A stretch of DNA of 64,000 bases. Origin: Psychroserpens sp041224425. Its GTDB lineage: Bacteria > Bacteroidota > Bacteroidia > Flavobacteriales > Flavobacteriaceae. The translations under genes were made by a program, and so were the position numbers. The stretch covers positions 1 to 64,000 of the forward strand of contig NZ_JBGFGL010000075.1 in assembly GCF_041224425.1 (NCBI RefSeq). Reading direction: 5' to 3'. Below the pieces are notes generated by a model. That model saw nothing but the letters and a program-made list of their open reading frames with translations. It did no database searches and had not been told where the DNA came from. Positions 26,811 to 34,639 of the stretch are shown here, one piece after another. How positions within the stretch are numbered: the first letter of the stretch is position 1; every line of letters begins with the position of its first letter.

Positions 26811-27233
26811 TTAGTGTGGAAGTTTGTCTTTTAGAATTCCATAAAGATAAGTTCCTAAAGTAGCTGCAGCAATGACTATAAGCATTGAAAAAACACCTGT
26901 TCCAACAAGAATATACATTGGTCCAGGACAAGCACCTGCTAAAGCCCAACCGAGTCCGAATAAGGTTCCGCCAATGATGTATCTGTATAGTCCTCTGTCT
27001 TTTTTGGGAACATTAATTATTTTTCCTTCAATATTTTTTATCTGCATTGTTTTTGCCAACTGCAATAACATAATACCAGTAAGAATAGCTGTCCCAATGA
27101 TGCCATACATATGAAAGGATTCGAACTTGAACATTTCATAAATACGATACCAGGACACGGCTTCAGACTTCACCAGAACAATTCCGAATACAATGCCAAC
27201 ACCTAAAAATTTCAAAAACTTCATACTATCCAA
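26811..27233 (-). CDS. YeeE/YedE-type half permease (second subunit)
   Basis: A 140-aa membrane protein with four hydrophobic segments and the conserved motif GWALAGACPGPMYILVGTG (Cys in GACPGP). It is a half-size member of the YeeE/YedE sulfur-transport family (DUF6691-like); full-length YeeE imports thiosulfate through conserved Cys residues. Its start overlaps the upstream half permease by 8 bases, so the two are probably made together and pair in the membrane. Confidence 0.87.
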   Translation of the reverse strand: MDSMKFLKFLGVGIVFGIVLVKSEAVSWYRIYEMFKFESFHMYGIIGTAILTGIMLLQLAKTMQIKNIEGKIINVPKKDRGLYRYIIGGTLFGLGWALAGACPGPMYILVGTGVFSMLIVIAAATLGTYLYGILKDKLPH

Positions 27234-27786
27234 AGATTAAAGGAAACAAAAGATGAATCATAATAAGTCCACCAATAAAAAACCCGACTACAGCAACCAA
27301 TGATGGTCGTTGTAAACTACTCAAACCTGTAATGGCATGACCAGACGTGCAGCCTCCAGCATAACGCGTTCCGAAACCAACTAAAAGTCCGCCAATGATC
27401 AAAATTGAAAGCCCTTTCAAGCTCAGTACTTGATCCCAACTGTAAAGTTCACGAGGTAAAAGTGATTTTCCTGCATTTTCAAATCCAAGTTGAGATAAAT
27501 CCTCTACAGTTTTGGGATTTAAGTCGATACTGGTTGGAACCGACAAAAAGTATTGAGCGATAAAACCTCCAATGACAGCTCCCAAAACAACGGTTAGATT
27601 CCATTTTTGATCTTTCCAATCAAAGTTGAAAAACGGAACAGATTTACCTGCACCACCAATAGCGCAAAAGGTTCTGAGGTTTGAAGACATCCCAAATGTT
27701 TTTCCAAAGTAAATGAGGATAAACATGATGATGGCTATTAATGGACCAGTAACATACCAAGGCCAAGGTTGTAAAATAACATCCAT
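27226..27786 (-). CDS. YeeE/YedE-type half permease (first subunit)
   Basis: A 186-aa membrane protein with the other conserved Cys motif of the family, TRYAGGCTSGHAITGLSSL, plus several helices and a periplasmic loop (about 75-115). Together with the 140-aa downstream subunit it reconstructs the two halves of YeeE. It is the first gene of the leftward sulfur module and carries a -7 box 17 bases upstream. Confidence 0.87.
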   Translation of the reverse strand: MDVILQPWPWYVTGPLIAIIMFILIYFGKTFGMSSNLRTFCAIGGAGKSVPFFNFDWKDQKWNLTVVLGAVIGGFIAQYFLSVPTSIDLNPKTVEDLSQLGFENAGKSLLPRELYSWDQVLSLKGLSILIIGGLLVGFGTRYAGGCTSGHAITGLSSLQRPSLVAVVGFFIGGLIMIHLLFPLIFG

Positions 27787-27802
27787 AAATTTATTTTTTG
27801 CA

Positions 27803-27810
27803 AATATATA
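27803..27810 (-). promoter_or_regulatory. -7 box of the sulfur module
   Basis: TATATTTG on the minus strand, an exact TANNTTTG, 17 bases upstream of the first half-permease gene. No -33 match is visible. Confidence 0.5.
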
Positions 27811-27891
27811 GAGGCTTTGGGATATGTATGTGAATATTATTATAAATCATTGATTGGTATCAGTCTGATCTTAAAATTTTGAAGTAAATTG

Positions 27892-27924
27892 TTTGGAAAG
27901 TTTTCAATAAAAGCTCTATATTTG
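27892..27924 (+). promoter_or_regulatory. Promoter of tRNA-Arg
   Basis: TTTG at 27892-27895, a 21-base spacer and TATATTTG at 27917-27924: the best full -33/-7 pair in the window. Confidence 0.8.
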
Positions 27925-27937
27925 CACCCACAAAATC

Positions 27938-28011
27938 GGCCTCGTGGCGCAACTGAATAGCGCATCTGATTACGGCTCAGAAGGTTACAGGTTTGAATCC
28001 TGTCGAGGTCA
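27938..28011 (+). tRNA. tRNA-Arg (anticodon ACG)
   Basis: A 74-base cloverleaf: acceptor GGCCTCG pairs with CGAGGTC (one G-U), anticodon stem TCTGA/TCAGA with loop TTACGGC and anticodon ACG, T arm ACAGGTTTGAATCCTGT. CCA is not encoded. A terminator follows within 6 bases. Confidence 0.97.
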
Positions 28012-28016
28012 CAAAT

Positions 28017-28058
28017 AAAATCCTAATACGTTAGTTAAATTTCGAATTAGGATTTTTT
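28017..28058 (+). terminator. Terminator of tRNA-Arg
   Basis: AAAATCCTAAT pairs with ATTAGGATTTT (28017-28027 / 28046-28056) with an 18-base loop and T-tail. Confidence 0.75.
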
Positions 28059-28174
28059 GCATTTTACATTCTCTTGCACTTGTTTCTTTTTTTGTTGTTC
28101 AGCATTTTTCTGTTGAAAGTGCGATTAAGAACATAGGCAATATGTTCAACTTTATAGTTAATACATAAATGCAA

Positions 28175-28327
28175 TTAATCTAAAGCACGTTTGGTTATAT
28201 AGGCTCTCCAACCTATAATTGCCAATTGAATTTTATTTGCCTTAGCTAAGTCTAATTGGCGCTTGGTGTAACTTGGGAGCACGGCTTTGTTTATTTTAGC
28301 AATGATCTTAAATAGTTTAGCTTTCAT
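28175..28327 (-). CDS. Small conserved protein (50 aa), flavobacterial 'SsrA-binding-like' family
   Basis: A 50-codon gene below usual length cut-offs, read on the minus strand from ATG at 28327 to TAA at 28175. The product is basic, begins MKAKLFKIIAKINKAVLPSY, then has TKRQLDLAKANKIQLA and ends GWRAYITKRALD. I recall short proteins of this pattern in many flavobacteria, often annotated as SsrA-binding protein, although they are much shorter than true SmpB. It stands alone in a gene-poor stretch. The recalled family pattern argues for a real gene; function unknown. Confidence 0.7.
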   Translation of the reverse strand: MKAKLFKIIAKINKAVLPSYTKRQLDLAKANKIQLAIIGWRAYITKRALD

Positions 28328-28943
28328 ATAGAACTAATTCCAACTAAAATTAAAGCTTTTAAAATAGGATGCCAAATATGTGGTCTTGAAGAAGAAATGT
28401 AAAACACATTCTAGACTGTGTTTTTCATTGTTTTTTGATTGATTTGTTTTTTGATTGATGATGTGTTGTTGGTTCGTTAAAATGAGAACACAATATCAAT
28501 GATTAGTTTAGCGAGAGTCATCATAATTTCTTGGTTTTATAAGGTTAATTATTCGGTTATTTTTTCAATTGAGTTTTCAATATATAACGAGCCTAATCAT
28601 CCTGCCAAGGATTTTGATTGAAATCTATGAAATTGAATATGGTTTTATAATTAAAAAAATGAAAATTATTATAATATTTATGTGACTTTCTATAATAAAA
28701 TTAATAAATGTAATACAAAATAGCTTTAATTGTATTATTTTGTAATAAATAAAGGGGCTTTTTGAGTCGCTTTTTTTTATCGTAGAGCGATTTCATCATC
28801 AGAAAGCATTTTTTTGGGTTTTCGTCTTTTTTAATGTTGTTGTTTTCTGTTCCCGATCTAAATAAGCGAAGTCGTTTTTTGACCTTTATGTTAAAGTTGA
28901 TAATTTAATAATCTCAAAATCTATTTTTACTTAAATAGATGAG
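28328..28943. other. AT-rich gene-free stretch
   Basis: About 600 bases with no open frame that looks real on either strand. The only structure seen is a 16-base tandem pair (units beginning GTTTTTTGATTGAT at 28430 and 28446) and long T-runs. It may hold the promoter of the small gene to its left or a small RNA, but nothing supports a specific call. Confidence 0.5.
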
Positions 28944-28951
28944 TACATTTG
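28944..28951 (+). promoter_or_regulatory. -7 box of the endonuclease I gene
   Basis: TACATTTG, an exact TANNTTTG, 16 bases before the ATG at 28968. No -33 match. Confidence 0.5.
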
Positions 28952-28967
28952 CGTTAAAATACTTGAA

Positions 28968-30947
28968 ATGAAGTCTGTAATACTTTTTGTTTTATTATGT
29001 CTTTTGACACTATCTAGTTCAGCTCAGGTTGTCATTAACGAATTAGATTGTGACACGCCTGGCATAGACAACATGGAATTTGTAGAACTCTTATCTGAAA
29101 CTCCAAATTTTTCACTAAACGGTTATGTGTTGGTTTTTTTTAATGGCTCAGATTCTGGAATGAATTCTAGTTATTTCACTGTGGATTTGGATGGCTATAC
29201 AACCGATGTTAACGGATTGTTGGTTATAGGAAGTAATAATGTGTCTCCTGTACCTCAATTATTGATTTCAGAAAATGTCATACAGAATGGTGCTGATGCT
29301 GTGGCTATTTATCAAGCTAATGATTTTGATTTTCCTGAAGGAACGGTTGCCACTATAAATAATCTGGTCGATGTCTTAATTTATGATACAGCAGATAGTG
29401 ACGATTTAGATATGATCGATATTTTTAATGACGATCCGAGATTTGTTGATATTGAGCAAATCAATGAAGGCTCTAGCAATAATACCAATTCCATTCAGCG
29501 TTTTGAAGATATGGATGGCAATGTGTCGTACGTATCAACCACACCAACACCAAGACAGCTCAATGATGGAAGTGGTGTTGTTTTTAATGGAATTGAAATA
29601 ACCATAGGCCAATTACAATATGATGAAGGAGCTACTTTTGATATAAGCTTCACTTCGGAAACTCCTGTTTCTTCAGACTTGAACTTCAATATACTTTTGA
29701 ATAATCAAGGTTTTGATGCTTCTGATTTCTCTGGAAATACATCCATAACAATTCCTAATGGGCAAAGCACAGCTATGACCACCATAACACTTGTTGATGA
29801 TGCCAATGATGAAGGAGATGAGGTGGCTAGAGTGCGTTTTGAAGATTTGCCAGTGCCTTATGTGCAACTCAATGATAATATTGAAGTTCGCATCGTAGAT
29901 AATGATTTTACGGTGGCTAATTTCGGAACACCTTTAAATCCTACTTTCGGTAATGTAACCAGTACACAGCCTTCTGGTTATTACGATAGTCTTGATGGTC
30001 TAGCCGATGCACAATTGCGTCAAGCATTGCAGGATATTATTGCGGAAGAAGGTGTCGTGCGAGCACAAACCTATACAGATGTGATCGATATTTTAAAAGA
30101 AGCCGATCAAAATCCTGAAAACAGCAATCAGGTTTGGTTGGTTTATACCGAACAAGGTCGTCCTAAATTAGATTTTCAAACAGGATCTAATAATAATGGT
30201 AAATGGAACAGGGAACATACATTTCCGCGTTCGAGAGGTGGTTTTTTTGATATTGAGGAAGATGACATTCCCGATGGTATGGATATTTTTTGGAATACCA
30301 CAGCCGATTCACTCCGACATGAGAATTCTGATGCTCACGCCTTGAGAGCGGTTGATGGACCTGAAAATAGTTCAAGAGGTAATCAGCATTATGGACAATA
30401 TACGGGTCCTGTTACAACGCAAGGAAGTTTTTATGGTGATGTGGCTAGAAGTGTCTTGTATATGGAAATACGATATAATGGTTTGCAAGTGGTGAATGGG
30501 TTTCCTGAGGGAACAACTGGAGAATTAGGTGATTTGGCAACTTTGCTGGATTGGCATCGAAACGATCCACCAGACGACTTTGAAATGAACCGCAATAATG
30601 TGGTTTACACATGGCAATTCAATAGGAATCCGTTTATAGACCAACCAGATTTGGTTGAGTATATTTGGGGAGATCAAGTAGGGCAAACGTGGATGCAACC
30701 TTTAAGTGTTGCTGAATTCAATGTTAACGCATTTAAAATATATCCTAATCCAACAACCAATCGTTTATATTTTAGTGGTATGGATGGCCTTTCTAAGGTT
30801 GAGGTGCTTTCTATAGAAGGTAGAATTGTTAAATCCTTTGATGTTCAGAATCGATCCCATTTAGATCTCGCAATACCTCAAGGTTTGTATGTTTTGAAGT
30901 TCTCAAATAACTCGCAACAGATTTTTAAAAAAGTATTAGTCAATTAA
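28968..30947 (+). CDS. Exported endonuclease I family protein with T9SS type A tail
   Basis: A 659-aa secreted protein: signal peptide (ends SSSAQ), an N-terminal lamin-tail-like domain (VVINELDCDTPGIDNMEFVEL), a Calx-beta-like domain (about 205-315), an endonuclease I (NucM/EndA) domain with KWNREHTFPRSRGG near residue 412 and NSDAHALRA, and a C-terminal T9SS sorting domain (FKIYPNPTTNRLYF, ending KKVLVN). It should be released or surface-bound and cut extracellular DNA or RNA non-specifically, probably for phosphate or nitrogen gain. It is monocistronic. Confidence 0.9.
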   Translation: MKSVILFVLLCLLTLSSSAQVVINELDCDTPGIDNMEFVELLSETPNFSLNGYVLVFFNGSDSGMNSSYFTVDLDGYTTDVNGLLVIGSNNVSPVPQLLISENVIQNGADAVAIYQANDFDFPEGTVATINNLVDVLIYDTADSDDLDMIDIFNDDPRFVDIEQINEGSSNNTNSIQRFEDMDGNVSYVSTTPTPRQLNDGSGVVFNGIEITIGQLQYDEGATFDISFTSETPVSSDLNFNILLNNQGFDASDFSGNTSITIPNGQSTAMTTITLVDDANDEGDEVARVRFEDLPVPYVQLNDNIEVRIVDNDFTVANFGTPLNPTFGNVTSTQPSGYYDSLDGLADAQLRQALQDIIAEEGVVRAQTYTDVIDILKEADQNPENSNQVWLVYTEQGRPKLDFQTGSNNNGKWNREHTFPRSRGGFFDIEEDDIPDGMDIFWNTTADSLRHENSDAHALRAVDGPENSSRGNQHYGQYTGPVTTQGSFYGDVARSVLYMEIRYNGLQVVNGFPEGTTGELGDLATLLDWHRNDPPDDFEMNRNNVVYTWQFNRNPFIDQPDLVEYIWGDQVGQTWMQPLSVAEFNVNAFKIYPNPTTNRLYFSGMDGLSKVEVLSIEGRIVKSFDVQNRSHLDLAIPQGLYVLKFSNNSQQIFKKVLVN

Positions 30948-30948
30948 C

Positions 30949-30980
30949 AAAAAAGCCCAAAATTAATTTTGGGCTTTTTT
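30949..30980. terminator. Perfect 32-bp palindromic bidirectional terminator
   Basis: Bases 30949-30964 are the exact reverse complement of 30965-30980, with A-run and T-run ends and GCCC/GGGC core. It lies between the convergent nuclease and M56 genes and ends both transcripts. Confidence 0.85.
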
Positions 30981-30985
30981 GTTTG

Positions 30986-33127
30986 TTAGTTTCCAATGGC
31001 TTGTATGTAGAGTTTGTCATCATTAGATTTGCCCATAACAATATCTGGGATGGCATCGTTTTTTTCTTTCCAGCTTGCGCTTGATTTTCTACCCTTGTTA
31101 TCGTCTAAGGAAATTTTAATATTTGTAATCTCTCCGTCTTTATTACGTCTTACTTTAGAGAATTTCGCATCAATACCATGGCTTTTTAGGTTTTTCTTTT
31201 GTTCTTCCAAAAAGGCATCCGAAGATTGTTTTGTAATGACAAATTCAATGCTTTTAATGTTTTTATCATCATCTATAAAATAGACAGATGAGACTGCAGT
31301 GTCAATTTTCCAAGGACCATCTTCTTCAGTTTCAAAAACAACCGCATCGCCATTTAGCATCGTCTTACCTTTTTTAGTCGTGATTTTAATAACACCATCC
31401 TTAGCTTTCTTTCCGTAGACTTTAACAGCGTCTTTATCTTTAATGACTTCAACCTCGTGAATAATATTCGGACTTACATCTTTTAAACTCTTTTTTTCAA
31501 TCACTTTTCCATCGACAATGATTAATGGGTCATTATCACTTTCAACATTTACACGGGTTTTGGTCTCAACATGCACATCGTTACTATCATCAGTGTTGAA
31601 AAAGAAACTATTGCCTCCTTTTTTATGCATAATGATGACACCATTTTTTCCGTCGCTGCCATATTTTTTGATAGCATTTTCACCTTTTAGAACAAATACA
31701 GATTGAATGTCTTGGGAATCTACGTCCTCAAATTTTGCTTTTGAAACGGTTTTACCATTGATAATGAACAATGGTTCGTCTGATGCTTCAATAACAATTT
31801 CTTGTTCATCATTACTTTTCCAACTGAAATTATTGCCTGTTACAATTTCTACTTCTTCATTATTTGAATTGTTATCATCTTCCTCTTCAATCACGATGAC
31901 TTTTCCTGTAGCCGAAGATTGACTTTTGGTTTTGCCATCGCTACTCTTAAATGTAAAAGTTGATGCTTTTTGGTCGATCACACCAATGCTAAAGTTGTTG
32001 TCGCTGCTTTCAAAACGGAACGCCTTGATGCCATTTTCATCTTTAACATTGTAATTGGCAGCATTATCTTCACTTTTGAATTCTACATCAATGGAAGTGA
32101 TGTCACCTTGATCATTTCGTTTGAGATTATCATACGTAAAAGTAATGCCATTGCTTTCAAGGTCTTTCTTAATGGTCTCCAAATCCTTGTCGGTAGTAGA
32201 TTTGGTAATAATGATTTCTATGCGCTCTCCTTTGAGGTCATTGCCTTGAACCAAAGCTTCGTTTGAAGGAACTTTAACATATATGTCCTCTGTATTGAAA
32301 CTCATGATAAAAACAGCCAATAATGGCAATACAATTAAAAGCTTCAGTTGATTAAGCTGATTTGATTTTGATTTGTGTAACATAACGATTCGTTTTTTGA
32401 TTAATGATGTGTAAAAATGATTTGCAAACGCCAGATTATGATTTTGAATACTCGTCTTTAGTAATACGGTTTGATAACTGCGTTCACATGATGAAACGTA
32501 CTGCGCTTTTCGATCAGCAATGAATTCAAGATTTTGCTGTAATGCTTTTTTGTAAAGCCATATAAACGGATTAAACCATAAAACAACACAAGCTAAATGA
32601 GCTAGAATACTGTCTAAAGTATGCCAATGTTTCACATGGGCTTTCTCGTGATTGATCACATGTTGTAATTCTGAAGTGTTGAATTGTTGTGGATTGTACA
32701 CTATGGCATTAAAGAACGAGAAAGGAGCAATAGGTTCTTTACTTTCAATAAACTTAATGGGTTTTTTTACTACAATTTCTCCTTTTTTAAGGATGTGTCT
32801 TAACGATAAAAGTTGAATGACTAGTCTTGTCATGAAAAATGAAAATCCAGCGATGTAAATCCAAAATAGCAATTGCTGTATATCTAATGTTTCATTCTGA
32901 ATAGGAGTTACAACTGTATTACTTCCATAAGAGCTGTAAGTTGTGTATTCGATAGGAGTGTATTCTATATAGTTTGGAATGACAATCCATGAAATACATG
33001 AAGCAGCTATCAACCCGAAAAGTAAAAACCATCGGTTAGATTCAAAGAAGGTGTCGCGTTGCAAAAACAGTTTGTAACTTAAATAGAAGATAAAAATGAT
33101 GGCTGATGGTTTTAAAAGGTACTCCAT
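30986..33127 (-). CDS. BlaR1/M56-family membrane metallopeptidase with duplicated plug-like domains
   Basis: A 713-aa protein. The N-terminal third has four membrane helices and an M56 peptidase motif VINHEKAHVKHW (H160-E161-x-x-H164) followed by NLEFIADRKA. The C-terminal half is periplasmic and contains two similar units (PLFIINGKTVSKAKFEDV... / PLIIVDGKVIEKKSLKDV..., each with a YG-GVI segment) that resemble the beginning of TonB-receptor plug domains. It lies 2 bases after the BlaI-type repressor gene. By analogy with BlaR1/MecR1 it senses an envelope signal and causes loss of BlaI repression; the signal here is unknown and need not be a beta-lactam. Confidence 0.87.
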   Translation of the reverse strand: MEYLLKPSAIIFIFYLSYKLFLQRDTFFESNRWFLLFGLIAASCISWIVIPNYIEYTPIEYTTYSSYGSNTVVTPIQNETLDIQQLLFWIYIAGFSFFMTRLVIQLLSLRHILKKGEIVVKKPIKFIESKEPIAPFSFFNAIVYNPQQFNTSELQHVINHEKAHVKHWHTLDSILAHLACVVLWFNPFIWLYKKALQQNLEFIADRKAQYVSSCERSYQTVLLKTSIQNHNLAFANHFYTSLIKKRIVMLHKSKSNQLNQLKLLIVLPLLAVFIMSFNTEDIYVKVPSNEALVQGNDLKGERIEIIITKSTTDKDLETIKKDLESNGITFTYDNLKRNDQGDITSIDVEFKSEDNAANYNVKDENGIKAFRFESSDNNFSIGVIDQKASTFTFKSSDGKTKSQSSATGKVIVIEEEDDNNSNNEEVEIVTGNNFSWKSNDEQEIVIEASDEPLFIINGKTVSKAKFEDVDSQDIQSVFVLKGENAIKKYGSDGKNGVIIMHKKGGNSFFFNTDDSNDVHVETKTRVNVESDNDPLIIVDGKVIEKKSLKDVSPNIIHEVEVIKDKDAVKVYGKKAKDGVIKITTKKGKTMLNGDAVVFETEEDGPWKIDTAVSSVYFIDDDKNIKSIEFVITKQSSDAFLEEQKKNLKSHGIDAKFSKVRRNKDGEITNIKISLDDNKGRKSSASWKEKNDAIPDIVMGKSNDDKLYIQAIGN

Positions 33128-33129
33128 GA

Positions 33130-33489
33130 TTACTTTCGTTTTTCAATTAAGGCAATGATGTCTTTGAGTTCTTCAACACTAATTTTTTCCTCCTTGGCAA
33201 AAAAAGAAACCACATTCTTGTAAGAATTATTGAAATAGTTTTCAATGGCAGTATTCATAAACCGTTTTTTATAGGCCTCTTTGCTAACAATTGGATAGTA
33301 TTGGTGCGTTTTTCCGTAGGCATTATAGCTTACGTAACCTTTATCCTCTAAATTCCTTATAATGGTCGATAAGGTATTGTAGTGAGGCTTGTCTTCTTTT
33401 ATTTCTGCTAACACATCCTTTACGAACGCCTTTTCAAGTCGCCATAAAATATGCATGATTTCTTCTTCTTTATTGGTGAGTTTTTGCAC
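33130..33489 (-). CDS. BlaI/MecI/CopY-family transcriptional repressor
   Basis: A 119-aa winged-helix protein: LTNKEEEIMHILWRLEKAFV at the start and HYNTLSTIIRNLEDKGYVSY as recognition helix/wing, plus a C-terminal dimer region. It is paired with the M56 peptidase in one leftward operon. Upstream palindromes with ACTA/TAGT half-sites overlap its own promoter, which suggests autorepression relieved by the peptidase. Confidence 0.93.
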   Translation of the reverse strand: MQKLTNKEEEIMHILWRLEKAFVKDVLAEIKEDKPHYNTLSTIIRNLEDKGYVSYNAYGKTHQYYPIVSKEAYKKRFMNTAIENYFNNSYKNVVSFFAKEEKISVEELKDIIALIEKRK

Positions 33490-33514
33490 GGTTTAAGTAG
33501 TTTCTATTACAATT

Positions 33515-33545
33515 CAAACATATAACTATTTTTATAGTTATACAA
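33515..33545 (-). promoter_or_regulatory. Promoter of the BlaI/M56 operon
   Basis: On the minus strand: TTG (plus-strand CAA at 33543-33545), a 20-base spacer, and TATGTTTG (33515-33522), an exact TANNTTTG. It is 26 bases upstream of the ATG at 33489. Confidence 0.65.
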
Positions 33546-33568
33546 CTATTTATTTAGTTATTTAACTA
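33521..33568. promoter_or_regulatory. BlaI-type operator cluster
   Basis: A 9-bp inverted repeat TATAACTAT/ATAGTTATA with a TTTT spacer (33521-33542) fills the gap between -33 and -7 of the blaI promoter. Two more AACTA/TAGTT-type repeats follow (33544-33559 and TAGTTA-TT-TAACTA at 33555-33568). The arrangement is that expected for a repressor that blocks RNA polymerase. Confidence 0.7.
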
Positions 33569-33591
33569 AAATTTAAGTTTTAGAGCCTTTG

Positions 33592-33623
33592 TTTATAAAA
33601 GAGAAGATGTTGTGCTATCTTCG
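33592..33623 (+). promoter_or_regulatory. Weak promoter of the antiporter gene
   Basis: TTTA at 33592-33595, a 20-base spacer and TATCTTCG at 33616-33623 (seven of eight to TANNTTTG), 14 bases before the ATG. Confidence 0.4.
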
Positions 33624-33637
33624 CAAAAAAATAACTT

Positions 33638-34579
33638 ATGAGTCTAGTTTGGATCATTTTGGGATTGCTACTGCTGGTTGTAGGAGGTGAGTTTTTGGTG
33701 CGTTCCTCAGTTGCTTTGTCCTTTAAATTGAACATTTCAAAAATGGTCATTGGGATGACTGTGGTAAGTTTTGCTACTTCGGCTCCTGAACTTTTAGTGA
33801 GTTTGAATGCGGCATTAACGGGTTCACCTGCCATAGCTATCAATAACGTTATTGGTTCAAATATTGCCAACATTGGTTTGGTTTTGGGTATTACAGCTTT
33901 GGTAAGTACAATTGGAGTTGATAAAAGTTTTTTTAAGCTGAACTGGCCTGTAATGATATTTTTTTCTGTACTGCTTTATATCTTCTTGAGAAATGACAGT
34001 CAGTTGACATCTATTGAGGGTAGTGTTTTATTTGGTTTGCTTATCGTGTTTTTGTTTGTGCTTATAAGAGCTGCAAAAAAGGAAGATGTCATTGAGGAAG
34101 TGGATGAAAGTTTGTCTGTAGTGTCTAATTTTAAGATCATACTGTGGCTTTTAATAGGTGCTTTGGCTTTGTATTTTGGATCTGAGTGGTTGGTTGATGG
34201 TGCTAAGGATTTGGCAAAGGCTCTAGGTGTGAGTGATGCTGTTATAGCCGCAACCGTTATAGCTATAGGAACCAGTGTGCCAGAATTGGCAGCTTCAGTT
34301 ATTGCAGCGGTAAAAAAGGAAAAGGCCTTGTCGCTTGGAAACCTTATTGGTTCCAATATTTTCAATATTGGTTCTGTGTTAGGGTTAACGTCTATTATCA
34401 AAACTATAGAGGTGACTGAAGCCACCATATTAAATAAAGATATTTATTGGATGCTGGCCTTTGCCACGGTATTATTGCCTTTGGTATTCCTTCCAAGGCG
34501 TATGGACATTTCTAAATATAAAGGATTGTTGCTTGTGGCAGCTTACGCAGTTTTTGTTTTCTTGGCTTTTAGCGCATAA
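33638..34579 (+). CDS. Calcium/sodium antiporter, YrbG/CaCA family
   Basis: A 313-aa membrane exchanger with ten predicted helices in two inverted halves. Each half has the ion-binding alpha repeat: SFATSAPELLVSLNAAL with IGSNIANIGLVLG, and AIGTSVPELAASVIAAV with IGSNIFNIGSVLG. The Glu residues in SAPE and SVPE bind the cations. It exchanges Na+ (or H+/K+) for Ca2+ across the inner membrane. It is monocistronic, divergent from the BlaI operon and followed by a terminator. Confidence 0.92.
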   Translation: MSLVWIILGLLLLVVGGEFLVRSSVALSFKLNISKMVIGMTVVSFATSAPELLVSLNAALTGSPAIAINNVIGSNIANIGLVLGITALVSTIGVDKSFFKLNWPVMIFFSVLLYIFLRNDSQLTSIEGSVLFGLLIVFLFVLIRAAKKEDVIEEVDESLSVVSNFKIILWLLIGALALYFGSEWLVDGAKDLAKALGVSDAVIAATVIAIGTSVPELAASVIAAVKKEKALSLGNLIGSNIFNIGSVLGLTSIIKTIEVTEATILNKDIYWMLAFATVLLPLVFLPRRMDISKYKGLLLVAAYAVFVFLAFSA

Positions 34580-34615
34580 AAAAAACGCCTTTTATAATTA
34601 AAAAGACGTTTTTTT
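34579..34615. terminator. Terminator between antiporter and GSII genes
   Basis: AAAAACG-C-CTTTT pairs with AAAAG-A-CGTTTTT with one mismatch, and a T-run follows. A- and T-rich ends let it act on both convergent transcripts. Confidence 0.65.
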
Positions 34616-34639
34616 GAACAAAACAATATATAATATGCT

